Part shown: positions 33,738-46,359 of the stretch, piece by piece
Layout of the letters: each line of letters opens with the position of its first letter
How positions within the stretch are numbered: the first letter of the stretch is position 1
From: Odontocerum albicorne
Taxonomy: Eukaryota; Arthropoda; Insecta; Trichoptera; Odontoceridae
Assembly: GCA_949825065.1 (NCBI GenBank)
Contig: OX463848.1
Coordinates: forward strand, 25,514,986 to 25,578,985
Length of the DNA stretch: 64,000 nucleotides
Direction of reading: 5' to 3'
Translations under genes and position numbers: made by a program
The notes under the pieces: model-generated
What the model was told of the DNA's origin: nothing
The model's input: the letters and a program-made list of their open reading frames with translations, nothing else
The model's database searches: none

Positions 33738-34035
33738 TATTGGGTGCTAACATAAGTCGTGTCCGCTTTTTCCAAATTTAAAAATGAGCACCAAAAGTAA
33801 AACAAAATTATTTAAGATAGCGGTATACAGTCATGTGACTACAATTCATCTGCTCAGCCAATTCTACGGCGGTTTGAAGGGGATCTTCATGAATAATATG
33901 GTTTAAGCGGTCCTCATCGAAGTCCACTGGTCGTCCGGAACGCTCCATGTCTTTCAGGTTGAAATTACCGTCTTTGAAACGCAACAACCATCGACGAGCT
34001 GTCCTTTCATTCATAGCATCTTCACCTTACCTTTA
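33738..34035 (-). mobile_element. Mariner fragment (copy 2)
   Basis: The minus strand encodes GEDAMNERTARRWLLRFKDG, DMERSGRPVDFDEDRLNHII and ELAEQMNCSHMTVYRYLK, both helix-turn-helix units of a mariner transposase. At the left the end TTGGGTGCTAACATAAGTCG and ATGAGCACCAAAAGTAAAAC match those of the copy at 15538. The catalytic domain is missing between them, so it is an internally deleted or rearranged copy. Confidence 0.8.
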
Positions 34036-34044
34036 CCATTTTGT

Positions 34045-36112
<2,068 letters not shown>

Positions 36113-36885
36113 GCAACTCTTTCATTTAGAAATATGTGGCAATTTTCATCAACGCGACATTTTTCTCAAATATTCGTTTTTACTCTTTCCATAAGCTCTA
36201 GTCGCTATTTTCTAAATACGTTTTCGCAAAGATAATCTGTAAAAAGTAAGCTTTTTAAATCTAATGAAAGAATTTTTTTTTAAATGGGAGTTGTATAACC
36301 TACCGCTTCATTCAATCAACGTGAAATTGCTTTCAATATAATCCCAAGGTTGCAGGGGTACGAAATTTGGCATTCTTGGGAAATCGTTATATTTCATTTT
36401 TGTATTTAAATATTTTAAGATCGAGATTTCGAAACGATTTTCCACATTTTTTTTTTCTTATTTCTGGTCACAGATGACTTGCTGATATTTATGTATTAAT
36501 AACCCAAACCGCAGATTTTTCAGATTTATTTCCTTTGATTATGATATTATATATAGGTATACTCGTAAGAATGAGGCAGATTTATGTTTTACAGCTGTAT
36601 CACGTAATTTTTGTATGACATTTCACTTTTGTAGCCAAGTGGTGAACATTTATAAGTCTCTGAACTCAGAACCCTGCTTTTTAGAATACATATCGTTTTA
36701 TTTCATTAAAATGGAGATTACAAGACCGATCACCTTTATTTTAAAATATATATGTTTGTGCATTGCGTGAAATTTAAAAAAATAAACCAATTTTCTCTAT
36801 AATTTATCATTTCAATCATTCCACAAAAAGTACTTTTTTTTTATTTTTAATAGAACAGATTTGACTTATTAAGTGAGAGACATTG

Positions 36886-37245
36886 CACACCAGCAAACTC
36901 ACCGGCCACACCGCTGTACTGGATGCGATGGCATACCGAAGTGAGACGATCGGAACACACCAGCAATCTCACCGGCCACACCGCTGTACTGGATGCGATG
37001 GCATATCGAAGTGAGACGATCGGAACACACCAGCAATCTCACCGGCCACACCGCTGTACTGGATGCGATGGCATACCGAAGTGAGACGATCGGAACACAC
37101 CAGCAATCTCACCGGCCACACCGCTGTACTGGATGCGATGGCATACCGAAGTGAGACGATCGGAACACACCAGCAATCTCACCGGCCACACCGCTGTACT
37201 GGATGCGATGGCATACCGAAGTGAGACGATCGGAACACACCGGCA
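36886..37245. repeat. GC-rich minisatellite, 5 x 70 bp
   Basis: Units begin at 36886, 36956, 37026, 37096 and 37166 with CACACCAGCAATCTCACCGG and end with GAGACGATCGGAA. A partial sixth unit joins SINE-C. Units are nearly identical. The GC content is far above that of the flanks. Confidence 0.97.
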
Positions 37246-37423
37246 TGTTGTATTTTTTTGAAAGAATAAATATAACCGAAGTCATAGATATTCTTATGCC
37301 CCCGAATGCAAGGTCGAAAAAATGGCTGTTTCATTCAAGGGGAGTAGCACGGCGCGGGGTTCGAACTGACGACCTTCCGCACGGAAGTCCAGTGCGTTAT
37401 CGCGCAGCCATGCACCTCACTGC
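37246..37423 (-). mobile_element. SINE-C copy 2
   Basis: Read from 37423 on the minus strand it has the head GGTGCATGGCTGCGCGATAA and the B box TCAGTTCGAACCCCGCG. Its 3' end runs directly into the 70-bp minisatellite. Confidence 0.75.
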
Positions 37424-37559
37424 CATTTTAAAAGTAAAATCTTTCATTAGATGTAAAAAGCTTACTTTTTACAGATTATCTTTGCGAAAACATATTTCGA
37501 AAATAGCGAATAAAGCTTATGGACAGAATAAAAACGAACATATTGTATTATAAATAGCA

Positions 37560-38400
37560 ATAATGAAAAAAATTTACACTTGCGAAACCATTGTTTCTAT
37601 AATTTTTAAAGTAACAAGAGTGATTAAAAATGAAGTAAAATTTCCAATATTAAAACTTTTTCGAAACAAAAAGATAAGTTGACCTTCAAAAGACTTAAAT
37701 TTCAAATTCCAAAAAGATACATATAAATATCTATGTAAAAGCTCTCTAAAGTCCCGAAAACCGAACGACTACTTAACATAGAAAACCATTTTAGATATCT
37801 GCAAGTTAAACATTTCGGGCATATTATTGATGTTTTGTTTTATCCAAGTTCACATACAAATACAGGTACATTACAAAAAAAATAAAGTAAAAATTATTTT
37901 ATTCAAATTATATGAGTTAGTTATTTACTGCCTTAAATTACATTTAAGTGCTTTTTTTTGTTTATTTTTGGTATTAAACAATCCAGTTCAAAACAGTAAA
38001 AGAAATACCAGTACAACAATACAATATGTGAATTTACTGAAAAAAATACTTAAAAACAGAAAGTTTACGAATTAAAAAAAGCCGTTTAAATCGAAATGTA
38101 AGTTCATTTTAATTCACTGTATAGTACAGTATATATCAATACTTTGAAGTAAAAGTATGAATAAATATCTCTGACATTTCCAATATGTTATTATGTTCGA
38201 TGTATAGTATAATCATTCGGCATATAAAATATTTTAGTGTACGAGTATATTAGCTTACTTAACGAAGTTTAAAAAAGAGTTTGAAAATAATTTCATAGAT
38301 CATAATTCTATATTTAACTCTTTCGTAGAAACTGTCATGTTTCTTTAAAAGTAATAAATGGTTTATGCTTATTTTATCACGTTTCGTACATAAAATTATC
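37560..38400. other. AT-rich intergenic, nothing recognised
   Basis: An 82-codon Lys/Ile-rich frame (37827-38075) is typical of AT-rich noise and has no motif. Confidence 0.35.
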
Positions 38401-38405
38401 GATCT

Positions 38406-38598
38406 CGACGACCTCCGTGGCCTGGTGGTAAGACACTTGTCTGCCGATCCGGAGGTTTCGGGTTCGATCCCCGCTGGAACCCAGATTTTTTAAAATAGGA
38501 TTCCAGTCTGGTTAACACTTAGGGCCTATAAAAACATATTTCTGGTTGGTTGGAAGAGATTGCCACATGGCAATAAACTCGCCAGGTTAAAAAAAATC
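38406..38598 (+). mobile_element. SINE-A, best-preserved copy
   Basis: The tRNA-like head has A-box CCGTGGCCTGGTGGTAAGAC and B box TCGGGTTCGATCCCCGC. The body includes AACCCAGATTTTTT and ATTCCAGTCTGGTTAAC. The tail is CTGGTTGGTTGGAAGAGATT, then GCCACATGGCAATAAACTCG and CCAGGTT. The tail is nearly identical to the 3' end of LINE-A at 44150-44210. Confidence 0.88.
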
Positions 38599-38603
38599 GA
38601 AGT

Positions 38604-38855
38604 CATTTTTTTTTCTTTCTTTTGCGGTGTTTATTTTATTTTATACAATATATATTTTATTTCTTATCCACAAGAAAAGACTAACAATTAATATCATTTT
38701 CACAAAACAAACTAAGGGGTACAAAATATCATTTTTTTTTCTTTCTTTTGCGGTGTTTATTTTATTTTATACAATATATATTTTATTTCTTATCCACAAG
38801 AAAAGACTAACAATTAATATCATTTTCACAAAACAAACTAAGGGGTACAAAATAC
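38604..38855. repeat. Tandem duplication, 2 x 126 bp
   Basis: Two practically identical 126-bp units start with CATTTTTTTTTCTTTCTTTT. The unit immediately follows SINE-A. The repeated Leu/Ile-rich peptide it encodes is not a gene. Confidence 0.95.
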
Positions 38856-39063
38856 TAATGCATAAATACACCATTTTGTAGATACAAAGAAACGCTTCAC
38901 AGTCTGTTAAGTAGTGGTCATATTCCTAAAACACAAACATACGTTTCTCCCAATGACTTAATACCTCCACTGAAACATTCATAATCCGCATTCATATCCT
39001 TAACATACATATAAATGAATCACGTATGAAATTCCAACCGTGTGAAAAACTCAACAGCCGCGT

Positions 39064-39432
39064 TAAGATTTTGCTCTCATCACAGGTTCTTCATTCACAT
39101 CAACTATTTACTAGCATGATTATGCCTATGTGGAGACCTCCATAAGCTTGTTACTCCTCTCCATACGTCGAAGAGTCACATTGTAAGATTTTGCTCTCAT
39201 CACAGGTTCTTCATTCACATCAACTATTTACTAGCATGAGTATGCCTATGTGGAGACCTCCATAAGCTTGTTACTCCTCTCCATACGTCGAAGAGTCACA
39301 TTGTAAGATTTTGCTCTCATCACAGGTTCTTAATTCACATCAACTATTTACTAGCATGATTATGCCTATGTGGAGACCTCCATAAGCTTGTTACTCCTCT
39401 CCATACGTCGAAGAGTCACATTGTAAGATTTT
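39064..39432. repeat. Tandem array, 3 x 120 bp
   Basis: Units start with TAAGATTTTGCTCTCATCAC at 39064, 39184 and 39304, with a partial fourth. They contain GCCTATGTGGAGACCTCC and ACGTCGAAGAGTCACATTG. Only isolated substitutions separate the units. Confidence 0.95.
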
Positions 39433-39434
39433 TT

Positions 39435-40210
39435 CGTTTTAAATTTCAACATTACAAAAATCATCGCTTTACCTCAGGAATGCCTTGTTTATTAATGTTG
39501 AAAGGGGAACTTGTGAGAAACTTTGTATTTCTCCTCACAAATTATGTATTTATAAACACAAAAACAAATTTAACACGTCATTTATTTTCCACGACTGCGT
39601 CCTAACGAATTAATCAATAATACAAATTAATTAATTTTCGATAACATGACCTTCTAAAAAAATACAAATCACAGAAACATGGAGTAATCTAGTTATCTAG
39701 TTTTTGTTATAAATTAATACCTCATTTTGTGTTAAATATAGCACGTTTAAAAAAACGTTTTTAAATTGCACAATCTTGATAATTTAAAATTTATGAATTA
39801 TGTCACTTTCATTGCGAAAATTCAACATATCAAATATATAAAAGACACCTTGCCTATTAATTCTTGTAAAAAAACTACCTTCAATAATACTGGATGATTT
39901 ATCAACTATCACAAATGTTTCTTATCCCTGAATTAAATATTGTATATTCGCCTGTTGGCTTAAGAAGTTTCCAAATCCACCAGATCTTTGCTCTGTAATC
40001 AAGATTTTTCCAAATTAAAGGGTGCAAATTTCGAAATCTTATTACTACGCAGAGGGTGAAAACACCCTTAATTTTCTTCCATTACTCTTCAGAAGTTTTG
40101 CGTCTAGTCTTTGGTAAAAAAACTTAAATATTCTTAAAGAAATTATTATTTAATGCGATGTGTAATAAATAAAAGTAATAAAGTTTTACGAAATAAAATA
40201 CATGTGAAGA
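39435..40210. other. AT-rich intergenic, nothing recognised
   Basis: No coding frame, exon signal or repeat that I can name. Confidence 0.35.
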
Positions 40211-40214
40211 AAAA

Positions 40215-40815
40215 TATCTGAGAATTAATGTTACGAAATCCAAAGTTATGGTAATAGAAAACTGTAAAAGAAAGAATAAATGCGACGTATGCGTAAGCGA
40301 TGAAATTTTAGAGCAATTTGAGGAATTTTGCTATTTAAGTAGTATTTTCCAAGATGATGAAAGAGTTACAAGGAATATGGAACGGTGTGTAGTGATAACA
40401 AAGAACGCCAATGAGATACTAAAACAATGTACCATACACAAACCAGACAGCAGCGAAATCCGCTAAGATGATAACAACAGTATTTATGTATCAACTTTGA
40501 TGAATGGAAGTGAAACATGGAAAATAGTGAATGGAGCTGAATAAATACTGTTAAATGCGCGTACTAAGAAAAACACATGAGCATGATAATGTGTGAGTCG
40601 AAAACGTGATAAAGAAATACCAATAGCATGGTTGGATCAAGTGAATAAAATGTTGATCAAAGCTAAAGTTAAAAGTCAGAGAAATCGTAGGAGTTGTATG
40701 AGAAGGTGTATTTATGTAGCACAGGCAAAATATGTGTCAAGATAGGAAACCCTAGTACTCACTTATATCTGCCTACCTCAATACGGATGTAGCGTAATGG
40801 TATATAACATATGTA
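40215..40815 (+). mobile_element. RTE-like LINE fragment, longest copy (RT thumb to 3' end)
   Basis: From about 40228 the frame gives LRINVTKSKVMVIENCKRKN, FEEFCYLSSIFQDDERVTRN and NANEILKQCTIHK. After a stop come VSTLMNGSETWKIV, WLDQVNKML-like, RNRRSCMRRCIYVAQAKYV-like and a tail GGATGTAGCGTAATGG. The order INVKKTK, EF-YLGS, L-YGSETW, DQ and DR is diagnostic of an RTE-like reverse transcriptase. This copy is the best reference for the many short relatives in the window. Confidence 0.8.
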
Positions 40816-40949
40816 TGTACATGTTAACCATCAAACCATTTTCTTATTCATCTTTCTCATTCACTTAGTAATAGTAACTGGAAGACGAAGAGAACATATG
40901 TGTGAAATTAAGATACAAAACGAAAATAAGGTGAATGAATCTCATAATC

Positions 40950-41478
40950 TCAGAGAGAAAATAAGAAATACAAAAATAAGATGAACACGTGAAACCGAAG
41001 ACACTTTAAGATGGGGACCACCGAGAAGGCGATATTGACGGGATCACGTTCAAAGAATGAATGAGACCCGGAATTCCCGTATAGATTATTTTGGATATCC
41101 CGTAGGAAGCAAAACATCAGGTAAACCTGCAAAGAGTTGGAGGGATAACTGATAGTCTATATACCAGGAATACTGCTGAAAAAAACATATAAATCTACTG
41201 CAAGACGAAGAAAAATGTTATTGAAATTACTATTTTCTCAATTTTTATACTTAATAGTTTACTATAAAATAATCTCTTACTAATTCTTTCTTCGAGGAAC
41301 GTATCCATTTATAGATCGATTGTTACATTTTTGAAGTTTAATGAGTTAAAACTTTTATTATCTAGAATTGTCATTTTTTTTAATAGGTTTTATTATATTG
41401 ACTCGTATAATTTCATATTGCCTTTAATTTGGTGGCACAAATACTCCTAGTTTGGGTAGATTGCCTATTGAAAAAAGG
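40950..41478. repeat. Dispersed repeat D, copy 2
   Basis: It is nearly identical to 20341-20870 over its whole length, including the GRKTSGKPAK-type coding start and the GGTGGCACAAAT end. Small indels separate the copies. Confidence 0.85.
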
Positions 41479-41589
41479 TTACAAATCCATAATGATTTGA
41501 GCAAGTTTTGCATCTTATGTTAAAAGCATGTTATAGACGAACGAAGTACGTGTATGATATTGAAATTATAATATAATGGCAACAATCAA

Positions 41590-42420
41590 TACAAAGAAAT
41601 GAAGTAATTTACAATGTGCTCACCGACCGAAGCATTTGAAGAGAAGCTACACTGTTTATAATGGAACCTTGATCCCAACATTGAAATATACAACTGAATC
41701 TTGAAGTGATAAAAGTGATGAAAGTAAGAAAAATGGTGTATTAAGGATATATGTGAAAAGCATTTGAAAATAAGCAAAACTGGCTGTTCATGATGGAATC
41801 TTGGTTCAAATATTCAAATATGATATTGAAACTTTGATGTAACAAGAAGCGATAAAAGTATTTTAAGTAAAATATAATAGAAATGAGAGTCTTTTGCATA
41901 ATGTGTGGCAAAGCGCTTCAATAGAAGCAAAGCTTCGTGATGAAATGTTAGTACCAACATTAGGATATGCAACTGAAACTTGAATATGACAAAAGTGATG
42001 AAAGTAAGATACGTGTGGTAGAAATGAGAGATTTGTGTAGAATGTGCGGAAAAAGAATGTATGCCAGAATATTCTTTCAATCCGCATTATTTCCTTATTC
42101 ACTTATTTTGTTATAAATTATTTCCCCACACACACTACGGAACGCTGTATTTCTACTGCATTAATCTTAATAGTTGTTATATCACATTTTGCTAAGTCCA
42201 AGCAAGTTTCACTTGTATATCCTAAGATTGGGATCAAGATTTCATTATGATTTTAGTTGAACTTATTTATAAAAAAGGAGCCAACACACTTTAAACATAT
42301 TCTAAGATGATTGATTTTCAAATTTCTTCACTCCTTATTCTTTCAAACATGGTTTTTCCACACATTCTACGAAATGCTCTCATTTCTGTCACGTTGCTTG
42401 AATTCAGCATACCCTTATAA
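41590..42420. repeat. Cluster of repeated RT-thumb fragments, direct then inverted
   Basis: Around 41640-41720, 41780-41850 and 41925-42060 the plus strand repeats a block (GAAGCTACACTG.., ATGATGGAATCTTGG, AACATTGAAATATACAACTG) that in frame gives VPTLGYATET, the thumb motif. From 42090 to about 42400 the same block lies inverted (minus: LIPILGYTSETCLD, NAVEIQRSV). Multiple insertions or rearrangement of one LINE region. Confidence 0.55.
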
Positions 42421-42439
42421 TTATAAATAGAAGCCAATT

Positions 42440-42875
42440 TTAAAATGCTTCATAAATTATGTTAAAAAAAAGCATAACAAAAAACTACACTTTCATTACA
42501 GTAATTTTACGTTATCCTGAAAAGGTCCTTCACGCCGTTAATTTTTATCCACCGCCACTGAGAGGAGAGCGACGAACAATTCTAATCAAATGTACCCTGA
42601 GCCGTAAAACGGACGCTTTCGTTAATTTTATCGCAATTAACAATCACGATAATTAACGTTTAAAAAGATAGCGTGTAAAAGAAAACAGCATTTAACCCCT
42701 AACATACTTCTAATTCTCTCGTACGGTACTCTACAATACATCCGAATGGGTGATTCGAATTATTATTTAACTATTAAAATTGTCAGCTTAGAGGCACAAT
42801 TCTTTGAATATTGTCTCGGGGGGTTTGCTTACCCAGCTCCATGAAACATTTCATACAATATATTTTTTATTCTGA
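42440..42875. other. Spacer with a GC-richer segment and short palindrome
   Basis: Within 42530-42660 lie CCACCGCCACTGAGAGGAGA and the imperfect palindrome CGTTAATTTTATCG .. CGATAATTAACG. A TTTCATTACAG acceptor-like word precedes it at about 42490. No exon can be confirmed. Confidence 0.25.
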
Positions 42876-42879
42876 TCGA

Positions 42880-43115
42880 ATATATTTATCTAAACATATG
42901 CAGATGCGAAGAAGTATCCAATCTATAGCCGAAGCCAGCAACTATCTATCTTGACACTTGTATTATATTTTTTTTATATTACATGTTATTTTTAATCTGT
43001 CAATAATATTCGGTTCAAATTCCGAGTTAGAGCACCCTTGAAAAAGGCTCTGCTCTCTAAACAACGTTATGTGAATTGATGTTTTATTATAATATTATTT
43101 ATTATTATTCTATGG
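42880..43115 (+). mobile_element. LINE-B 3' tail, copy 3
   Basis: ACATATGCAGATGCGAAGAA, TAGCCGAAGCCAGCAACTA, AATCTGTCAATAATATTCGG, CTGCTCTCTAAACAACG and an (ATT)n end follow the order of the other copies. Confidence 0.75.
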
Positions 43116-43689
43116 AAAAATTATCTGGAACTAAACACCACCGAGATTATATTTGGAAAGTCCTGCAAGTACTGGCTTTTGCCGAACATACTGTCTTATT
43201 TATTTTATTTTACATTTGATACATATTTAACCCAATTTCGTCAAACAAGAAATAATAAAAAAAGTCTAAATATAGCATAATGAGTCCTGCTCCCTGTGAA
43301 ATTACTCAGTTAAACCTAAAAAGTTTACGAAAGAGTTTAATCCTCAATGTATCCACCGAGACGGGAAAAATATCGATATCAGGAAACTAATACAACAAAG
43401 TCATTCCGTTTGCCAGTGGTCATGCTCTTTACAGCTTAGTTTAATTAAATCAACCTTACTTATTATTATTATTGTTATGTCGTATATAACATACATACCT
43501 TCCATATCACCAAGTCCCTTTTGGGGGTAGAAAGAGAGGACAGATCGTTGCGTCTTTCTATCCATGGACACTGACTTTGCTTCGTTTATATCGATACATC
43601 TTATCTATAGGTATAATTACCTGTTTCTTATAATTCTTAACTTCTTCTTGGATATTAATATTTCGACAGACCTAGTCATCTTACTATTT

Positions 43690-43830
43690 TATCAAGGACA
43701 TGTCCAAATTGGTGATTCGGATATATCGAAGAGCGTGCAATGTTGTCTTGTGCCCCAATAATTGAACCTTCGGGCTTAGAATTACTCGAGTGGGCATGAA
43801 ACTCGCGGTTCATCTTAGCACGGAAACCCC
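43690..43830 (-). mobile_element. SINE-B 3' body fragment (minus)
   Basis: The minus strand has CACTCGAGTAATTCTAAGCC, CGAAGGTTCAATTATTGGGG and ATATCCGAATCACC. It is comparable with 56655-56760 (CTCAAATGGTTCTAAAACCC and so on). Confidence 0.4.
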
Positions 43831-44104
43831 TAATTGATAGTCAACGTGTTGCCAACTAGGGCGCAAAGGTTGTCATTTTACTGATTGATAGATTGTCGCA
43901 TTATTTATTCATACGTTTTCTTCAATCATTCTGAACGGACCGGTGCACCAACGCTAGGATGACTTTTTCCATTTGCCTCCGTTCTTCGCTATCATCTGTA
44001 CTTCTGATCAGAACAGATCAAGTGTTTCCTGGAACAGATCACAAATAGAGACAGTAGAATATATAAGATATCACGGAATGAAATAAAATTTCCAAGGATA
44101 TCGG

Positions 44105-45485
44105 CAGAAATAAAATATTTTATTTATTTATATAACACTTTTATTGCAAATACAATCTGGCGGACTTATTGCCATGTGGCAATCTCTTCCAACCAACCAG
44201 ACAAAAGTAAATGAAGCAAGTTACGTGGTCGCATAAATCATTCAAATGACTATCCATCCCCACGAAATCCATAAACATATACGTGAGCACATGCCCACGG
44301 ACCCCACAAAGACAGACATCACCCGAACTTTATTTTTCATATAAAGTGAGATATCATCAATCAAAAGGAAAGGAAGGGATGGTGGAGAGGAAAGGAAAAG
44401 GAAAATCAGGAATGAAACACGTTATTTTACTGACTAGAAATTAAGAGGTTTTTCAGTCGCTTCTTAAAGAATGCCAAGGATGGAGCGAGTCTTATATTGG
44501 TTTGTAACTGATTCCAGAGTCTCACTGCATGGATAGTAAAGGACGACGTAAAAAAAGAGGAGCGGTGAACTGGAAAGACCAATAAACAATCTCTGTTTGA
44601 GCATAGCGCTAATCCATGATTGGAAAGACGCTGAAAATTTTCGGCAAGATAAGAGGGGGTGGCGGGACACTTAAGGATATTATACAATAGAGACATTATG
44701 TGAATTTGGCGTCTACTTCTAACATTCAACCAGTTCAATGCCTTGTGGTATGAAGTTATATGATCGTACTTACGTAGGTTGAAAATGAATCTAAGACACT
44801 CATTTTGAAGACGCTGTAATTTGTCCAGCTGTTCCTCTGTAACATCCAAGTAACATAAGTCCGCATAGTCAAGAATCGGAAAGAGCAGAGATTGTACGAG
44901 TAAAATTTTGGTTTTAGTTGGTAGGAATCTTTGCAGCACTTGAAGAGAATGAAGGCTGAAGAAGATCCTTCGGCTTACCTCATTTATTTGATCTCGCCAT
45001 GAGAGAGTGTTATCTATTAGCACTCCTAGGTTTTTAACAGTTTTATGTAATGGTATGATAGAGCCATCAAGTAATATTGGAGGGAGTAAGTCAGTGTTGA
45101 ATTTACCGAGAAGCTGAGCGCTGCCAATGAGGATCGCTTGAGACTTCTTAGGATTTATGAGTAAGTCATACTCCCCAGTCCACTCAGAGATCGATTGAAG
45201 GTCCGCATTTAAATTGTTCAAAGCCGCGTGAAAGAAATTTGGATCAAAATGAATAAATATCTGCAGGTCATCCGCATACAGATGATAAGAACATTTAAGA
45301 GACGATGTTATTGGGTTGATGAATATAGAAAAAAGGAGTGGAGAGAGAGTTCCACCTTGGGGAACACCTGCAGAGAGATCAGTCCATTCAGATATACGCT
45401 CTTGGTATTTACAGGATTGTTGTCTTCCCTTTAAATAGCTCAAGAACCAGACAATGACCGATTCAGAGAAAATATCTAAGAATTA
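44105..45485 (-). mobile_element. LINE-A, 5'-truncated CR1/Jockey-type retrotransposon
   Basis: A non-LTR element on the minus strand runs from a 5' truncation near 45485 to its 3' end near 44105. An open RT frame (44427-45479) is followed by a 320-base 3' UTR. The UTR closes with CTGGTTGGTTGGAAGAGATT, GCCACATGGCAATAAGTCCG, a GCAATAAAAGTG polyadenylation-like word, and a short AAATAAATAAA terminal repeat. 5' truncation and a terminal short repeat are usual for target-primed insertion. The frame is unbroken, so the copy is young. Its tail matches SINE-A. Confidence 0.88.
44427..45443 (-). CDS. LINE-A reverse transcriptase C-terminal half
   Basis: At least 338 codons are open without interruption. 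GVPQGGTLSPLLFSIFI is at residues 26-42 of this segment, YADDLQIF with the catalytic Asp pair at 56-63, and INPKKSQAILIG and LGVLIDNTLSW (RT motifs D and E) follow. The thumb and a C-terminal AVRLWNQL then SLAFFKKRLKNLL end the protein, as in CR1/Jockey-type ORF2. Upstream codons (FSESVIVWFLSYLKGRQQ) continue the RT fold to about 45479, so the first ATG or TTG is not a true start. The endonuclease and N-terminal RT motifs have been lost by truncation. It would act on LINE-A and probably SINE-A RNA in complete copies. Confidence 0.88.
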   Translation of the reverse strand: MSYLKGRQQSCKYQERISEWTDLSAGVPQGGTLSPLLFSIFINPITSSLKCSYHLYADDLQIFIHFDPNFFHAALNNLNADLQSISEWTGEYDLLINPKKSQAILIGSAQLLGKFNTDLLPPILLDGSIIPLHKTVKNLGVLIDNTLSWRDQINEVSRRIFFSLHSLQVLQRFLPTKTKILLVQSLLFPILDYADLCYLDVTEEQLDKLQRLQNECLRFIFNLRKYDHITSYHKALNWLNVRSRRQIHIMSLLYNILKCPATPSYLAENFQRLSNHGLALCSNRDCLLVFPVHRSSFFTSSFTIHAVRLWNQLQTNIRLAPSLAFFKKRLKNLLISSQ

Positions 45486-45649
45486 TAGGAATCACAAGAA
45501 GAGATAACATAAGAGATAACCTTGTGATGCCCTAGAAGTAAAACCAGCCCTCGGTTTATCATATTCTTAAAAATATGAAAGAGAAAGTTAAGACATAAAT
45601 CTATATAACGTTCTCCGTGTTGTTTTTATTACTAGATTAACAATAATAT

Positions 45650-45808
45650 TTCAGAGCTCCGAGGCCTACTTCATACCTGGTAGTAACAGGCTCGATTCCC
45701 GTCTTTACCCATATTTTTAAAAGGCTTTAACTTAAGACTTCTTTAACATATTTCTGGTTAAATGGAAGAGATTGCCACATGGTAATAAACCCATCAAGTT
45801 GTAGTGTG
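45650..45808 (+). mobile_element. SINE-A copy
   Basis: The head is CTCCGAGGCCTACTTCATAC, with B box CAGGCTCGATTCCCGTC, then ACCCATATTTTTAAAAGGC. The tail is TTTCTGGTTAAATGGAAGAG and TTGCCACATGGTAATAAACC. It is collinear with 38406-38598 and lies 165 bp from the 5' break of LINE-A. Confidence 0.78.
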
Positions 45809-45952
45809 TATGACGAAAGTTTAGTACTATCTAATATCCTTATTAATTTTCAAGAAAAAAGTAAAGAACCATTATTGATCCTAAAATATTTCTTGGATCA
45901 ATATTATTTCTTTATATTAGTTATAGTTAAGACATTAATACTGTGGAGATTT

Positions 45953-46043
45953 AAAGACATTATAATTTGTTTAATCAAACACTGTTTATTCCACTTTATA
46001 AAGTGGAATAAAGAGTGTTTAATTAAACAAATTACAATGTTTC
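45953..46043. repeat. Snap-back palindrome, copy 1
   Basis: The left arm AAAGACATTATAATTTG.. ..CAAACACTGTTTATTCC is followed, with CACTTTATAAAGTG at the centre, by an inverted copy ending CAAATTACAATGTTTC. The whole can fold into one hairpin of about 40 bp. The flank TAGTTAAGACATTAATACTG is shared with copy 2 at 49817. Confidence 0.88.
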
Positions 46044-46129
46044 TTTTGTTTTTTTTCCTGAATATTGGTATGGATTACAGGTAAGTTATTATAATATATT
46101 TATGATGGTGAATCGTACTGTTAACAATG

Positions 46130-46350
46130 AAGGTATGACAACCTCCGAGATCTAGTCTGTAAAACACTTGTTTATCAACCCAGAGGTTACGGATTCGATT
46201 TCCGTTGGAAACCAAATTTTTTAAAAAGGATTCCACTCTGGTTTTAACTCTTAAACTAGGTATTTTTATCATCTTTCTGGTGTGTTGGAAGATATTGCCA
46301 CATGGCAATAAACCACCCAGTTTGTTATACAACAAAAGTGTAATAAAATA
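46130..46350 (+). mobile_element. SINE-A copy with longer LINE-like tail
   Basis: The head is CAACCTCCGAGATCTAGTC, the B box TTACGGATTCGATTTCCGT, and the body ATTCCACTCTGGTTTTAAC. The tail GTTGGAAGATATTGCCACAT, GGCAATAAACCACCCAG continues with ACAACAAAAGTGTAATAAAA, matching the LINE-A end past the point where other SINE copies stop. Confidence 0.8.
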
Positions 46351-46359
46351 ATACAGTCC

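Larger units (their letters stand above)
36172..37545. repeat. About 100-bp inverted repeats enclosing 1.15 kb
   Basis: The left arm 36172-36277 (contains TTTTCGCAAAGATAATCTG and TAAAAAGTAAGCTTTTT) reappears inverted at 37437-37545 with about 90% match by eye. Between them lie AT-rich sequence, the 70-bp minisatellite and SINE-C. No transposase frame is present. Confidence 0.7.

Noticed and set aside
38406..38480. Possible tRNA gene on the plus strand
   Set aside because: The tRNA-like part continues into a SINE body and tail that is present in several copies.
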